A program made the position numbers and the translations under genes. 64,000 nt of DNA from 3-1-20CM-4-69-9 sp963833655. GTDB taxonomy: Bacteria > Actinomycetota > Thermoleophilia > Gaiellales > Gaiellaceae. The DNA lies in the NCBI GenBank assembly GCA_963833655.1, contig CAWHYL010000004.1, positions 1 to 64,000 on the forward strand. The letters are read 5' to 3'. Below, piece after piece: positions 1 through 7,912 of the stretch (its first letter is position 1; the number at the start of each line of letters is the position of its first letter). The notes under the pieces are model-generated. The model saw only the letters and a list, made by a program, of their open reading frames with translations. It was not told the DNA's origin and searched no databases.

Positions 1-50
1 TCGCCGTTATCGCACCCAGGAGGTCGCCGGTTCGAGTCCGGCTAGCTCCA
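1..50 (+). repeat. tRNA-like 144-bp repeat, copy 1 (cut by window edge)
   Basis: This is the 3' part of a repeat family seen six times in the window. It looks like the 3' half of a tRNA: a variable-loop-like stretch, a perfect T-arm (GCCGG, loop TTCGAGT, CCGGC) and a 7-nt acceptor-like strand ending in CTCCA. The 5' part lies outside the window. It is not called as a tRNA because the other copies show no D-arm or anticodon arm on the same strand before it. The antisense strand reads as GLEPATSWVR, a peptide I recall from many spurious actinobacterial protein annotations. Confidence 0.85.
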
Positions 51-707
51 TTCACAGAATCCCTGCTAATCAGGTTTTTGTGGGAACCATGCAACGCCGC
101 ACCGATTGGTCCATCTACCTACGCGCTACCAAACTTTGGCGCGAATGTGCTGGTAGCACCGACGGTATAACGGCGCACCGACGCCTAGAGGAGCACGCTT
201 GGCCGGATCACTCGAAGACTGAGCGCCGTCGGGTTAGTCGTCCCCGCTGAGTCGGTCGCGGTTGATCAACGTCGTTGGCTCGATGTCCGTGACGCTGGAC
301 CTTGGTCGCGGAACTCGGCGGGAACTACCGCTGCACGCTCCGCGCGGCGATGATCCGTGACCGAATCAGGCTCGGGGGGTCGATGCCTGAATCGCACCAG
401 AACATCGCCGGTCGAGTCCCGCCGGGCGCTGGCTCTCGGGAGAGCTCCGCTCAGGCCGAGTCTTCCCTCGAACCAGGGAGTTACGTCCGTCGGCTTTGCT
501 GTCTCGTTTCCCAGGACGGTTTGCTCGAGGGGGCGATGAGGGCGCCCGCGATCGTGACGATTATCGGCTGCTCAGGCGGCCCGGCACCCGTTCGAGGGAT
601 TCGGTTCTGCTCCCCCCCGTTGGGGGATTCTGGCCCGTTCGGGGTCCCGTACCGTCCGTCGGTACCTCGACTGCGGCGCCCGCGTACACGTGGGCAAGGA
701 GGATCAG
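51..707. other. gap before the subtilisin gene; no convincing gene
   Basis: Apart from the orphan repeat half at 113-140, I see no open frame with natural amino-acid composition on either strand. A short inverted repeat (TCCCCC/GGGGGA) lies near 611-626, but its function is unclear. A strong ribosome binding site (AAGGAGG) at 696-702 belongs to the next gene. Confidence 0.5.
113..140 (+). repeat. orphan 5' half of the tRNA-like repeat
   Basis: The stretch with CTACC followed by GCTACCAAACT matches the 5' end of the 144-bp repeat (compare 5024, 9658, 13610 and 20595). No T-arm half follows at the expected distance. The reverse complement resembles a tRNA D-arm (AGTTTGGTAGC). It lies about 60 bp after copy 1. 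Confidence 0.55.
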
Positions 708-2186
708 ATGGCGGGATACGGGCTATGCGGCAGCCCTTGGCAGAGACGCCTCGTGCGTGTGCTCGGCGCCTGCTCGCTTGTCCTCGCGATGCTCGCGCCC
801 ACTGCCGGAGCCGGAAGTTACGACCCGGCCGTCGACCCGAACTCGATGTCGTCGACCGCCCAGTACACCGGTGCGGCCGCTTGGTGGGACGCCGGCTACA
901 CCGGGAAGGGGATCGACGTCGCCGTGATCGACTCCGGCGTCTCGCCCGTCCCCGCGCTCGACCACCCGGGGAAGGTGCTGTACGGGCCGGATCTCTCGCT
1001 CGAGTCCCAGGCTCCGAACCTTCGCGACTATGACACGTACGGGCACGGCACGTTCATGGCGGGACTGATCGCCGGCCACGACAACGAGTACCGCGGCATG
1101 GCGCCGGACGCGCGCATCGTCAGCCTCAAGGTCGCGACCGCCGACGGCGGCGCAGACGTGTCGCAGGTGATCGCCGCGATCGACTGGGTCGTCCAGCACG
1201 CACATGACCCGGGCCTCAACATCCGCGTGCTCAACCTCTCGTACGGGACAAACTCCGGTCAGGCGGCCGGCATCGATCCGCTCGCGTATGCGGTCGAGCA
1301 GGCGTGGAAGCACGGTATCGTCGTCGTCGCCTCGGCAGGAAACACCGGCTACCAGCGCGGCGGCAAAGCGCCCGGGCTGGCGGATCCCGCGTACAACCCG
1401 TTCGTCATCGCCGTTGGTGCTTCGGATTCGATGGAGACGCCTGCGACCAAAGACGACCGCGTCGCCTCCTTCTCCGCGAGCTCTGCGGGTTGCGGCAGTT
1501 GCAAGAACCCGGACCTGCTCGCACCCGGCGCGCACCTGCAGGGCCTGCGCGTCGGGAACTCGTGGATCGATGCGCACCATCCGGAGGGTGTGATTGACGA
1601 CACTTACTTCCGTGGCAGCGGCAGCTCGCAGGCGGCGGCGGTCATGTCCGGGGCGGTCGCGCTGGTGTTGCAGAAGTACCCGACGATGTCGCCGGACCTC
1701 GTGAAGCGCTTCTTCGCGACAAAGGCGGTGAAACTCGCGAGCTTCGATAGCCAGGCGCAGGGAGCCGGCGAGCTGAGGCTCGGCGCGATGCTGAACGCAA
1801 CGCCGCAGTGGTCGTACACAGGACAGAACTTCGCTGCGGCGAACGGGAGCGGCTCGCTCGAGCAGTCGCGCGGCAGCGACCACGTTACACGTGACGGCGT
1901 CACCCTCACCGGCGACCAGGACATCTTCGGGATGCCGGTCGACGAAGCTGGGCTCGCACAGGCCGAGGCCAGCTCCAGTAGCTGGTCGGGCAACGACTGG
2001 AACGGCAGCACGTGGTCGGCCAGCTCGTGGTCGGCGAGCTCCTGGTCGGGCAGCACGTGGTCCGCGAGCTCATGGTCAGCATCGAGCTGGTCGGGCAGCA
2101 CCTGGTCGGCGAGCACGTGGTCGGGCAGCTCGTGGTCGGGCAGCTCGTGGTCCGGCCAGTCATGGGCCAGCGCCGGCTGGGGCTAG
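708..2186 (+). CDS. secreted subtilisin-like serine protease (S8) with Trp/Ser-rich C-terminal tail
   Basis: This is a predicted exported S8 peptidase of 492 aa. The ATG at 708 is chosen because AAGGAGG lies 6 bp upstream; an in-frame GTG at 690 would place that site inside the gene. An Arg-rich N-terminus and hydrophobic run ending near PTAGA form a signal peptide. The triad is visible: Asp in VAVIDSGV (about residue 75), His in YGHGTFMAG (about 113), and Ser in GSGSSQAAA (about 307), where the usual GTSMA is replaced. The oxyanion Asn is probably in ASAGNTG. After about residue 420 the protein becomes a degenerate SSWSGSTWSA repeat with no predicted fold. It is followed after 9 bp by a c-di-GMP gene, so the two may be cotranscribed. 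Confidence 0.92.
   Translation: MAGYGLCGSPWQRRLVRVLGACSLVLAMLAPTAGAGSYDPAVDPNSMSSTAQYTGAAAWWDAGYTGKGIDVAVIDSGVSPVPALDHPGKVLYGPDLSLESQAPNLRDYDTYGHGTFMAGLIAGHDNEYRGMAPDARIVSLKVATADGGADVSQVIAAIDWVVQHAHDPGLNIRVLNLSYGTNSGQAAGIDPLAYAVEQAWKHGIVVVASAGNTGYQRGGKAPGLADPAYNPFVIAVGASDSMETPATKDDRVASFSASSAGCGSCKNPDLLAPGAHLQGLRVGNSWIDAHHPEGVIDDTYFRGSGSSQAAAVMSGAVALVLQKYPTMSPDLVKRFFATKAVKLASFDSQAQGAGELRLGAMLNATPQWSYTGQNFAAANGSGSLEQSRGSDHVTRDGVTLTGDQDIFGMPVDEAGLAQAEASSSSWSGNDWNGSTWSASSWSASSWSGSTWSASSWSASSWSGSTWSASTWSGSSWSGSSWSGQSWASAGWG
1975..2180 (+). repeat. in-gene Trp/Ser repeat tract (SSWSxSTWS units)
   Basis: The 3' end of the protease gene consists of reiterated short units encoding SSWS, STWS and ASSWSG. 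Both DNA and protein repeat, with drift between units such as agctcgtggtcggcg and agctcctggtcgggc. Regular Trp spacing every four or five residues suggests a surface-binding or wall-associated tail. That role is an inference. Confidence 0.85.
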
Positions 2187-2195
2187 GAGATACAC

Positions 2196-4676
2196 ATGAG
2201 GATCTGGGCGCTCGTCGCCGCGATGACGGCCGGTGCGCTCGCGCTCTACGTGACGGCGCTCCACGGGGAAAGCGCCGTCGCTGGGGCGGCCGTCCCGTGG
2301 TGGGCGCTCGCGTTGCTCTTCCTGCTGGCCGAGTCGTTCCCGGTGCATCTGCACTTCCGGAGCGAGACGCACACGCTTTCGCTCAGTGAGATCGCCATGG
2401 TCGTGGGGTTGTTCTTCGCAACACCGGCCGCGCTCCTACTCGCGGTCCTCGCCGGGAGCGGCGGGGCCTTCGTGCTCGTGCGGCGCCAGCGTCCAGTGAA
2501 GTCCGCGTTCAACATCGCGCAGTTTGCGCTGAGCGTCGCCGCGTCCATCGTCGTCTTCCGGACGGTGATCGCGCTCGGCCCGGCGTTCGGCCCGGTGGGC
2601 TGGGCCGCGGCGGGCGTCGCAGCGGCCACGTTCGGGTTGCTGAGCGTCACGGTCGTGACGCTGGCGATCTCGCTCGCCACCGGGAGCCCACTGCTGAACG
2701 AGCTGCCCCGCACGCTCGGTCTCGCGCTCGCGGGCAGCCTCGCGGGCGGAAGCCTTGCAGTCGTCGCGGTCGAGCTCCTGCATGCCGACAGACGGGCGAT
2801 CTGGCTTCTAGCTGTGCCTGTGGTCTTTTGGGCCGTCGCCTTTCGCGCCTACGGTGCGCAGCGCCGGCGGCACGAGCACCTCGAGTTTCTCTACGACACG
2901 ATGCGCGCGACGCAGAGCGCCTCGGAGTTCCGGGCTGCGGTGCGTGAGCTTCTCACCGCCGTGCGCGCCATGCTCTCCGCCGACTACGCAGAGATCCTTC
3001 TACTTGGCTCAGCGCCCGAGGACGGCGCCCTGCGAACTGTGATTAGCCCGGCGGAGGAACGCCTGATGGAGCACGACGCCGTCAGCGAGCACGCGCTGCT
3101 CGCCGTGCGCAAGACCGCGGAGCAGGACCGCAGCATCCTGCTGCCGCGTGGTCGCAGTGCGCATCAGCTCGATCCGTTCCTCGCCGAACGCGGGCTTGAC
3201 GACGCGTTGTTGACCTCTCTGCGCAGCGAGCGGCTCCCGTTTGCGCTTCTCGTCGTCGGCAACCGCGCCGGGGACGTGTCGACGTTCAATCGGGAGGATC
3301 GCAGGCTGTTCGAGACGTTCGCCGGACATGCGGGCGTGCTTCTCGAGAACGACCAGGTCAAGGAGCAGCTCCGTCACCAGGCGTACCACGACGCACTGAC
3401 TGGGCTCCCGAACCGCACGCTCTTCACCGAGCGCGTCGCGGAGGCGCTCGAGCGGCGTTCCGACAGCTTCGCGGTGCTCTTCGTCGACCTCGACGACTTC
3501 AAGACGATCAACGACACACTCGGCCACAGCGCCGGCGACGAGCTGCTCGCCGCCGTCGCTGAGCGCGTCAGGGTGTGCGTGCGGCCGGGAGATCTCGCCG
3601 CTCGACTTGGCGGCGATGAGTTCGGGATCTTGCTCGAGGACGCTGCCGGCGAGGCGGCCGAGGAGGTTGCGCTCCGCCTCGTCGCGGCCCTGCAGATGCC
3701 GTTCGTGCTCTCGGGCCGCGACATCTCCGTCCACGCCAGCATCGGCATTGCGAACGGACTCTCCGACGCGCGTGACGCGGACGAGATCTTGAGCAACGCC
3801 GATCTCGCGATGTACAACGCCAAGGCGTCCGGGAAGAGGCAGTTCTCGGTCTACGAGCCGCACATGCACGCGCGGGTGCGTCGCCGCCACGAGCTCGCGG
3901 CTGCGCTCGAGCAGGCGGTCGAGCGCGGCGAGATCATCGTCTCCTACCAGCCGATCGTCGCGCTGTCGTCCGGCCGCATCGTGGCGTTCGAGGCGCTTGC
4001 GCGCTGGCAGCACCCGACGCGCGGCATCGTGATGCCGAACAATTTCATCCTGCTGGCCGAGGAGCGCGGGCTGATGATCGACATCGGCCGCGCGGTCCTG
4101 CGAGAGGCGTGCACGCGCACGCGGGAATGGCAGGCGCGGCTGCCCAGGCAGGCATCCCCCGGCGTCTCCGTAAACCTCTCACCGAGCGAGCTCCAGCACC
4201 CGGAGCTGGTCAAGCACGTAGCGTCCGTTCTTGCGGAGACGGGCTTGGCTCCCGAGTCGCTGATCCTCGAGATCACCGAGACAGGCGCGATGAGTGACCC
4301 GGCTGCGACGATCGTGACGTTGCAGGAGCTACGGCGACTTGGAGTCCGCCTCGCGCTGGATGACTTCGGCACAGGCTATTCCTCGCTCAGCCACCTGCGC
4401 GACTTCCCGCTCGACATCCTCAAGGTCGCGAAGGCGTTCGTCGACCGGCTCGACGACGGGCCGGAGGACGTGACGTTCATCGACGCGATCCTGCGGCTCG
4501 CGGGGACACTGCAGCTATCGGTGGTCGCGGAAGGGATCGAGCACGCCGACCAGGCCAACCTTCTGCGGCGCCTGGAGTGCTCGTTCGGGCAGGGCTACTA
4601 TTTCGCGCGGCCGCTCGACGCTGCCGACGCCGAGCGCCGTCTTGCCGAGGCCCCGGCGCACATCCGCGCCGCCTAG
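2196..4676 (+). CDS. membrane GGDEF-EAL cyclic-di-GMP turnover protein with GAF domain
   Basis: This 826-aa protein has about seven hydrophobic N-terminal segments (residues 1-220), a GAF-like region (about 245-390), a GGDEF domain and an EAL domain. The GGDEF motif (RLGGDEFG, about residue 472) is intact and is preceded by an RxxD product-inhibition site (RPGD). The EAL domain keeps FEALARW (about 598), the ExT and DDFGTG motifs, the catalytic Lys and AEGIEH. Both diguanylate cyclase and phosphodiesterase activity are therefore possible; family knowledge says one often dominates. An AGGAGA site lies just before the ATG. The gene begins 9 bp after the secreted protease, suggesting one transcript. 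Confidence 0.93.
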   Translation: MRIWALVAAMTAGALALYVTALHGESAVAGAAVPWWALALLFLLAESFPVHLHFRSETHTLSLSEIAMVVGLFFATPAALLLAVLAGSGGAFVLVRRQRPVKSAFNIAQFALSVAASIVVFRTVIALGPAFGPVGWAAAGVAAATFGLLSVTVVTLAISLATGSPLLNELPRTLGLALAGSLAGGSLAVVAVELLHADRRAIWLLAVPVVFWAVAFRAYGAQRRRHEHLEFLYDTMRATQSASEFRAAVRELLTAVRAMLSADYAEILLLGSAPEDGALRTVISPAEERLMEHDAVSEHALLAVRKTAEQDRSILLPRGRSAHQLDPFLAERGLDDALLTSLRSERLPFALLVVGNRAGDVSTFNREDRRLFETFAGHAGVLLENDQVKEQLRHQAYHDALTGLPNRTLFTERVAEALERRSDSFAVLFVDLDDFKTINDTLGHSAGDELLAAVAERVRVCVRPGDLAARLGGDEFGILLEDAAGEAAEEVALRLVAALQMPFVLSGRDISVHASIGIANGLSDARDADEILSNADLAMYNAKASGKRQFSVYEPHMHARVRRRHELAAALEQAVERGEIIVSYQPIVALSSGRIVAFEALARWQHPTRGIVMPNNFILLAEERGLMIDIGRAVLREACTRTREWQARLPRQASPGVSVNLSPSELQHPELVKHVASVLAETGLAPESLILEITETGAMSDPAATIVTLQELRRLGVRLALDDFGTGYSSLSHLRDFPLDILKVAKAFVDRLDDGPEDVTFIDAILRLAGTLQLSVVAEGIEHADQANLLRRLECSFGQGYYFARPLDAADAERRLAEAPAHIRAA

Positions 4677-5274
4677 CCGATCCCTTCACCCGCAGCTCTT
4701 CCAGCGCACGCTCGGACTTCTCAAGCCTGTCGAGGCCCTGCGCCTGCAGAACCCCGGCGTCTTAGTGAACTGGATGTCGCGAGGCAAGAAGCACAGCGGC
4801 GCATGCGGAGCCCTAAAAGGGAGTGGTGGTTCCCGCCTGATCCGGCTCTAGGTGTGGGTTGGCGGCGCGCGCGGGGGGCACCGAGGGGCTTCGATGCTGG
4901 ATGATGCCGTGACGTACCAGAACAACGCTGGCTCGATCTCGTGACGGCGCCGATAGACACAGCCTCGCGTGGGCGAGAGTGTTTACGTCTGAGGGTCCAC
5001 CCGCCGGATGCCGCTCACCCCGTCTACTTATCCGTCTACCAAACTGAGAGAACCTGACCGAACTGGCACGACCTGAAACGGCTTGAGCAAGCCCGACCGG
5101 CCGCACCAGACCGCGTCGGGCCGTTATCGCACCCAGGAGGTCGCCGGTTCGAGTCCGGCTAGCTCCATCGAAGAAAGTCCGCAAATCGGGGGACATGCGA
5201 CGCTGACGCTGCAAGACTTAGATCTTTTGTCTGGCGCGCGCGAGTATCAAAACGCCGCATAAAGTGCGGTGCGC
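4677..5274. other. gap holding repeat copy 2; otherwise no gene
   Basis: From 4677 to about 5020 I find no convincing reading frame or RNA. The rest is repeat copy 2 (5024-5167) and a promoter-like TAAAGT at 5260-5265 just before the next gene. Confidence 0.5.
5024..5167 (+). repeat. tRNA-like 144-bp repeat, copy 2
   Basis: A complete copy. The 5' end has CTACC elements with TCTACCAAACTG, the centre has a hairpin (GGCTTG, loop AG, CAAGCC), and the 3' end is the T-arm and acceptor-like block ending CTCCA. It has the same 144-bp span as copies 3 and 4. The hairpin outer pair is G-C here but C-G in copy 3, a compensatory difference. Confidence 0.85.
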
Positions 5275-5598
5275 ATGGAGCGGTACGTCGTGACAACGCG
5301 GTTGAGGCCGGGCGCGACACGGGCCGCAGAAGAGCTACTTTCGCAGGGGCCACCGTTCGATCCAGCCGACGCTGGACTGTCGGCTCATGCCGCCTATCTC
5401 ACCGATGACCGGGTCTTCCTAGTTTTCGAAGGCGAGGCGGCCCACGCGAAGGCGCTCGACCTGGCGAAGCGGCATGTCGTCGAGGTAAGCCAGTGGCAGG
5501 ATCTTGTCTGGGAGCTTCCCTCGGTTGTCGCCGACGTACCGCCGGCCGCCCGCTGTCTCTATCGCTGGCCGGACTCGGGCTCGTTCGTCACTCGCTGA
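5275..5598 (+). CDS. small conserved-looking protein of unknown function
   Basis: A 107-aa protein beginning MERYVVTTRLRPG. The codon use is natural and there is no signal peptide or membrane segment. The N-terminal half resembles small ferredoxin-fold (dimeric alpha/beta barrel) proteins, with an alternating beta strand, a helix rich in Ala/Glu, and FLVFEGE as a second strand. I do not recognise the family. An in-frame GTG at 5269 could also be the start. TAAAGT at 5260 lies 9 nt before the ATG, so the message could be nearly leaderless. It converges with the FHA-cyclase gene, overlapping its 3' end by 11 bp. Confidence 0.65.
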   Translation: MERYVVTTRLRPGATRAAEELLSQGPPFDPADAGLSAHAAYLTDDRVFLVFEGEAAHAKALDLAKRHVVEVSQWQDLVWELPSVVADVPPAARCLYRWPDSGSFVTR

Positions 5599-7912
5599 GC
5601 TCCAGAAGTCGCCGCTCGATCCGGTCGCGAGCCTCGGGGTCGTCCATTCGCGTCGCTAGCGTCGCCGCCTGGGACCAAAGCTTCGCCGCCTGAGTGCGAG
5701 CATTCACCGACGCCGCTTCGTTAGCCGCGCGTTCGAGATACCCGAGCGCGCGATCGAGGTCACCGCCGCGCGCCCAGTAGAACGCGAGTTGCTCGAGGTG
5801 GTCGTCAAGGGAGTCGCTCAAGGCCTCCTCGTAGGCCGCGGCGACCCGGCGGTAAAGCTCACGTCGACGCGCGCGCGTCAGTGTCGACAGGGCGGCCTCC
5901 TGCAGGAGGCCGTGCGTAAATGAGTACTCGCGGTTCGGAAGACTCCGGCTTTCGCTGATGAGGTTCGCGCGCAAGAGTTGGACGAGATTCCGTTCGACGT
6001 CCGTGACGCCTGAAACTCGAGCGAGAGTGGTGGCAGTGAACGTACGGCCCAGAATCGCTCCAATCTGAGCGACTCGCCTTGCGTCGCGCGAAAGCGCCGA
6101 GATACGCGCGATCAGGAGGCTCTCGAGAGCCGTCGGAAGCTGTGCCGCGGGGATCGTCAGCGCCCAGGTGCGACGGGGAGCCAGTCCGCCGCTCTCGAGC
6201 AGCGAGCGCAAGAGGTGCTCGAGGTACAAGGGATTGCCCTCGGCAAGCGCGATGACTTCAGACTCTGCGTCGGGTGAAAGCTCACCTGGTGTGAGCTGCG
6301 ACAACAGCTCGGCGGATTCGGCGTCGTTAAGCGGCCCGAGGGTCACCTCGAAGGCGCGGCCCGGCCGCTCGCGTCGCACACGCTCCCGGAAATCCCGATC
6401 TCTTGCCTCGGGTGTTGCGCGGCTGGTCGCCGCCAACATCAGCGGTGTGTCGGAGACCAAGCCGACTAGGCGTTCGAGCACATCGAGCGTCCCATGGTCG
6501 GCCCAGTGGATGTCGTGGATCGCGAGCACCACCGGCGGGCCCTCGCGGCAGACGCTGGCAATCCATGTCGCATAGGCGTGGCCGAGCTCCGCACCGAACT
6601 GATCCGACGAGCTGCTCGACTCAGCGTCAGGCGACAGCAGCGTCGCCAGGTACGGAAGAGCGTCGGGCTCGAGGCCGAGACGTTCGAGCGTCGCCGACCG
6701 GCGACCGACATCGTCGGCGCCTACCCATCCGCGAAGCGCCTCGGCGAGTGGGTTGTAGAGGGGCTGGCCCCCGTACGAGGCACACCGGCCGTCGAGCCAG
6801 GTGACGTCGTTCCCGAGCTGTTCACGAAGCCACTCGAGCAGCCTCGTCTTTCCGATCCCAGCGTCGCCGTTGAGGAAGAGCATCTGACCGTTGCCGCTAC
6901 GGAGTCCTTCGGCCGCCGATCGCAACAGCGCCTGTTCGTGCTCTCTGCCGACCAGTCTGCCCAGGTCGCGTTTCGGGCGCGCTTTGCGAGCGCCTAGCAG
7001 TCGCCACGCCTCGACGGGTATCTCTCTCCCGCGGACAGTGATGCGGCCGAGCGGCGCAAGCAAGAACCGGCCGTTTAGCTTGCGAGCCGTCGCGCCTCCA
7101 ATCACGATCGTCCCGGCCTCGGCGCTGCCCTGGAGGCGCGCCGCGACATTCATTGTGTCCCCTAGCGCTACGGGATGACGTTCGGCGATACCGACGACGC
7201 CGATCGCGACCTGCCCACTGTTGACGCCGACGCGAACCTTGAGGTCGGCCAGCTTCGACGTCTCTCGGATCTCGTCCGCGTATTCGTCGATGGCGTCGAG
7301 CACGCTCAGGGCTGCGCTCGCTGCTCGGTCGGCATCGTCCTCGGTGGCCGAGGGAAAACCGAAGAACGCCGCGATTCCATCGCCCATGTAGGCGTCGATC
7401 ACGCCTCCGAACTGCTCGACGGCGCGGCACATGCGGTCCACGCACCCGCCAATCAACGCGGCGTAGTCTCCGGGGTCCAGCCGCTCTGCCAGCGGCGTGG
7501 ATCCGACCACGTCCGCGAAGAGGACGCTGACAGGCCTCAACTCGTCTTCCGCTTCGACCGGTGTAGGCGATGCCCGTGCGACCGGCGTGTGCGCCGGGCC
7601 GCCAGCGACGAGCACTTCGATGTGTGTCTTGCCGATCTTGACCACGTCGCCCGGTGTGAGCGCAGTCGGGGCGTTGATGCGCTCTCCGTTGACCCACGTG
7701 CCGTTGAGCGAGGACAGGTCGCGGATCTCGATCCCCTCCGCGGTCTGCGTGATCACGGCATGCGTACGCGAGATCTCGGGGTCGTCGATGACCAGTCCCG
7801 CATCCTCGACGCGACCGAGCGTCAGTTCCCCTTCGATCGGAATGCGGCGCTCGCCGTCCACTCCATCGGCGATGGACACGATGGCAGCGTCGCGCGCCAC
7901 GACTCCCTTCAC
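5588..7912 (-). CDS. FHA domain - class III adenylate cyclase - AAA/STAND ATPase fusion
   Basis: This is a multidomain regulator of 774 aa. An FHA domain (about residues 20-100; GRVEDAGLVI, SRTHAVI, SSLNGTWVN) would bind phosphothreonine. A class III cyclase follows (about 125-310) with metal aspartates in FADVVGST and YMGDG, plus the D-x-x-N-x-x-x-R pattern in DTMNVAARL. A long ATPase region follows, with Walker A GDAGIGKTR near 350 and a Walker-B-like VLAIHDIHWAD, then helical repeats. The GTG at 7912 is preferred because its GTGA overlaps the stop of the upstream kinase gene by 4 bp; an ATG at 7951 is possible. The overlap implies translational coupling, so the kinase may phosphorylate a target read by this FHA domain. 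Confidence 0.9.
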   Translation of the reverse strand: MKGVVARDAAIVSIADGVDGERRIPIEGELTLGRVEDAGLVIDDPEISRTHAVITQTAEGIEIRDLSSLNGTWVNGERINAPTALTPGDVVKIGKTHIEVLVAGGPAHTPVARASPTPVEAEDELRPVSVLFADVVGSTPLAERLDPGDYAALIGGCVDRMCRAVEQFGGVIDAYMGDGIAAFFGFPSATEDDADRAASAALSVLDAIDEYADEIRETSKLADLKVRVGVNSGQVAIGVVGIAERHPVALGDTMNVAARLQGSAEAGTIVIGGATARKLNGRFLLAPLGRITVRGREIPVEAWRLLGARKARPKRDLGRLVGREHEQALLRSAAEGLRSGNGQMLFLNGDAGIGKTRLLEWLREQLGNDVTWLDGRCASYGGQPLYNPLAEALRGWVGADDVGRRSATLERLGLEPDALPYLATLLSPDAESSSSSDQFGAELGHAYATWIASVCREGPPVVLAIHDIHWADHGTLDVLERLVGLVSDTPLMLAATSRATPEARDRDFRERVRRERPGRAFEVTLGPLNDAESAELLSQLTPGELSPDAESEVIALAEGNPLYLEHLLRSLLESGGLAPRRTWALTIPAAQLPTALESLLIARISALSRDARRVAQIGAILGRTFTATTLARVSGVTDVERNLVQLLRANLISESRSLPNREYSFTHGLLQEAALSTLTRARRRELYRRVAAAYEEALSDSLDDHLEQLAFYWARGGDLDRALGYLERAANEAASVNARTQAAKLWSQAATLATRMDDPEARDRIERRLLELSE

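Noticed and set aside
1..50. A tRNA gene, because of the perfect T-arm and acceptor-like 3' end
   Set aside because: The same block recurs five more times, and the upstream sequence of the other copies has no D-arm or anticodon arm on that strand; no cloverleaf can be drawn. The 5' side of copy 1 itself lies outside the window.
1975..2180. CRISPR-like array
   Set aside because: The repeats are in frame with the protease, have no unique spacers of constant length and no cas genes are near.
4813..5214. Minus-strand ORFs containing GLEPATSWVR-like or GASRTRTGDLLGA-like peptides
   Set aside because: They are translations of the repeat in two frames, have no ribosome binding site and recur wherever the repeat occurs.
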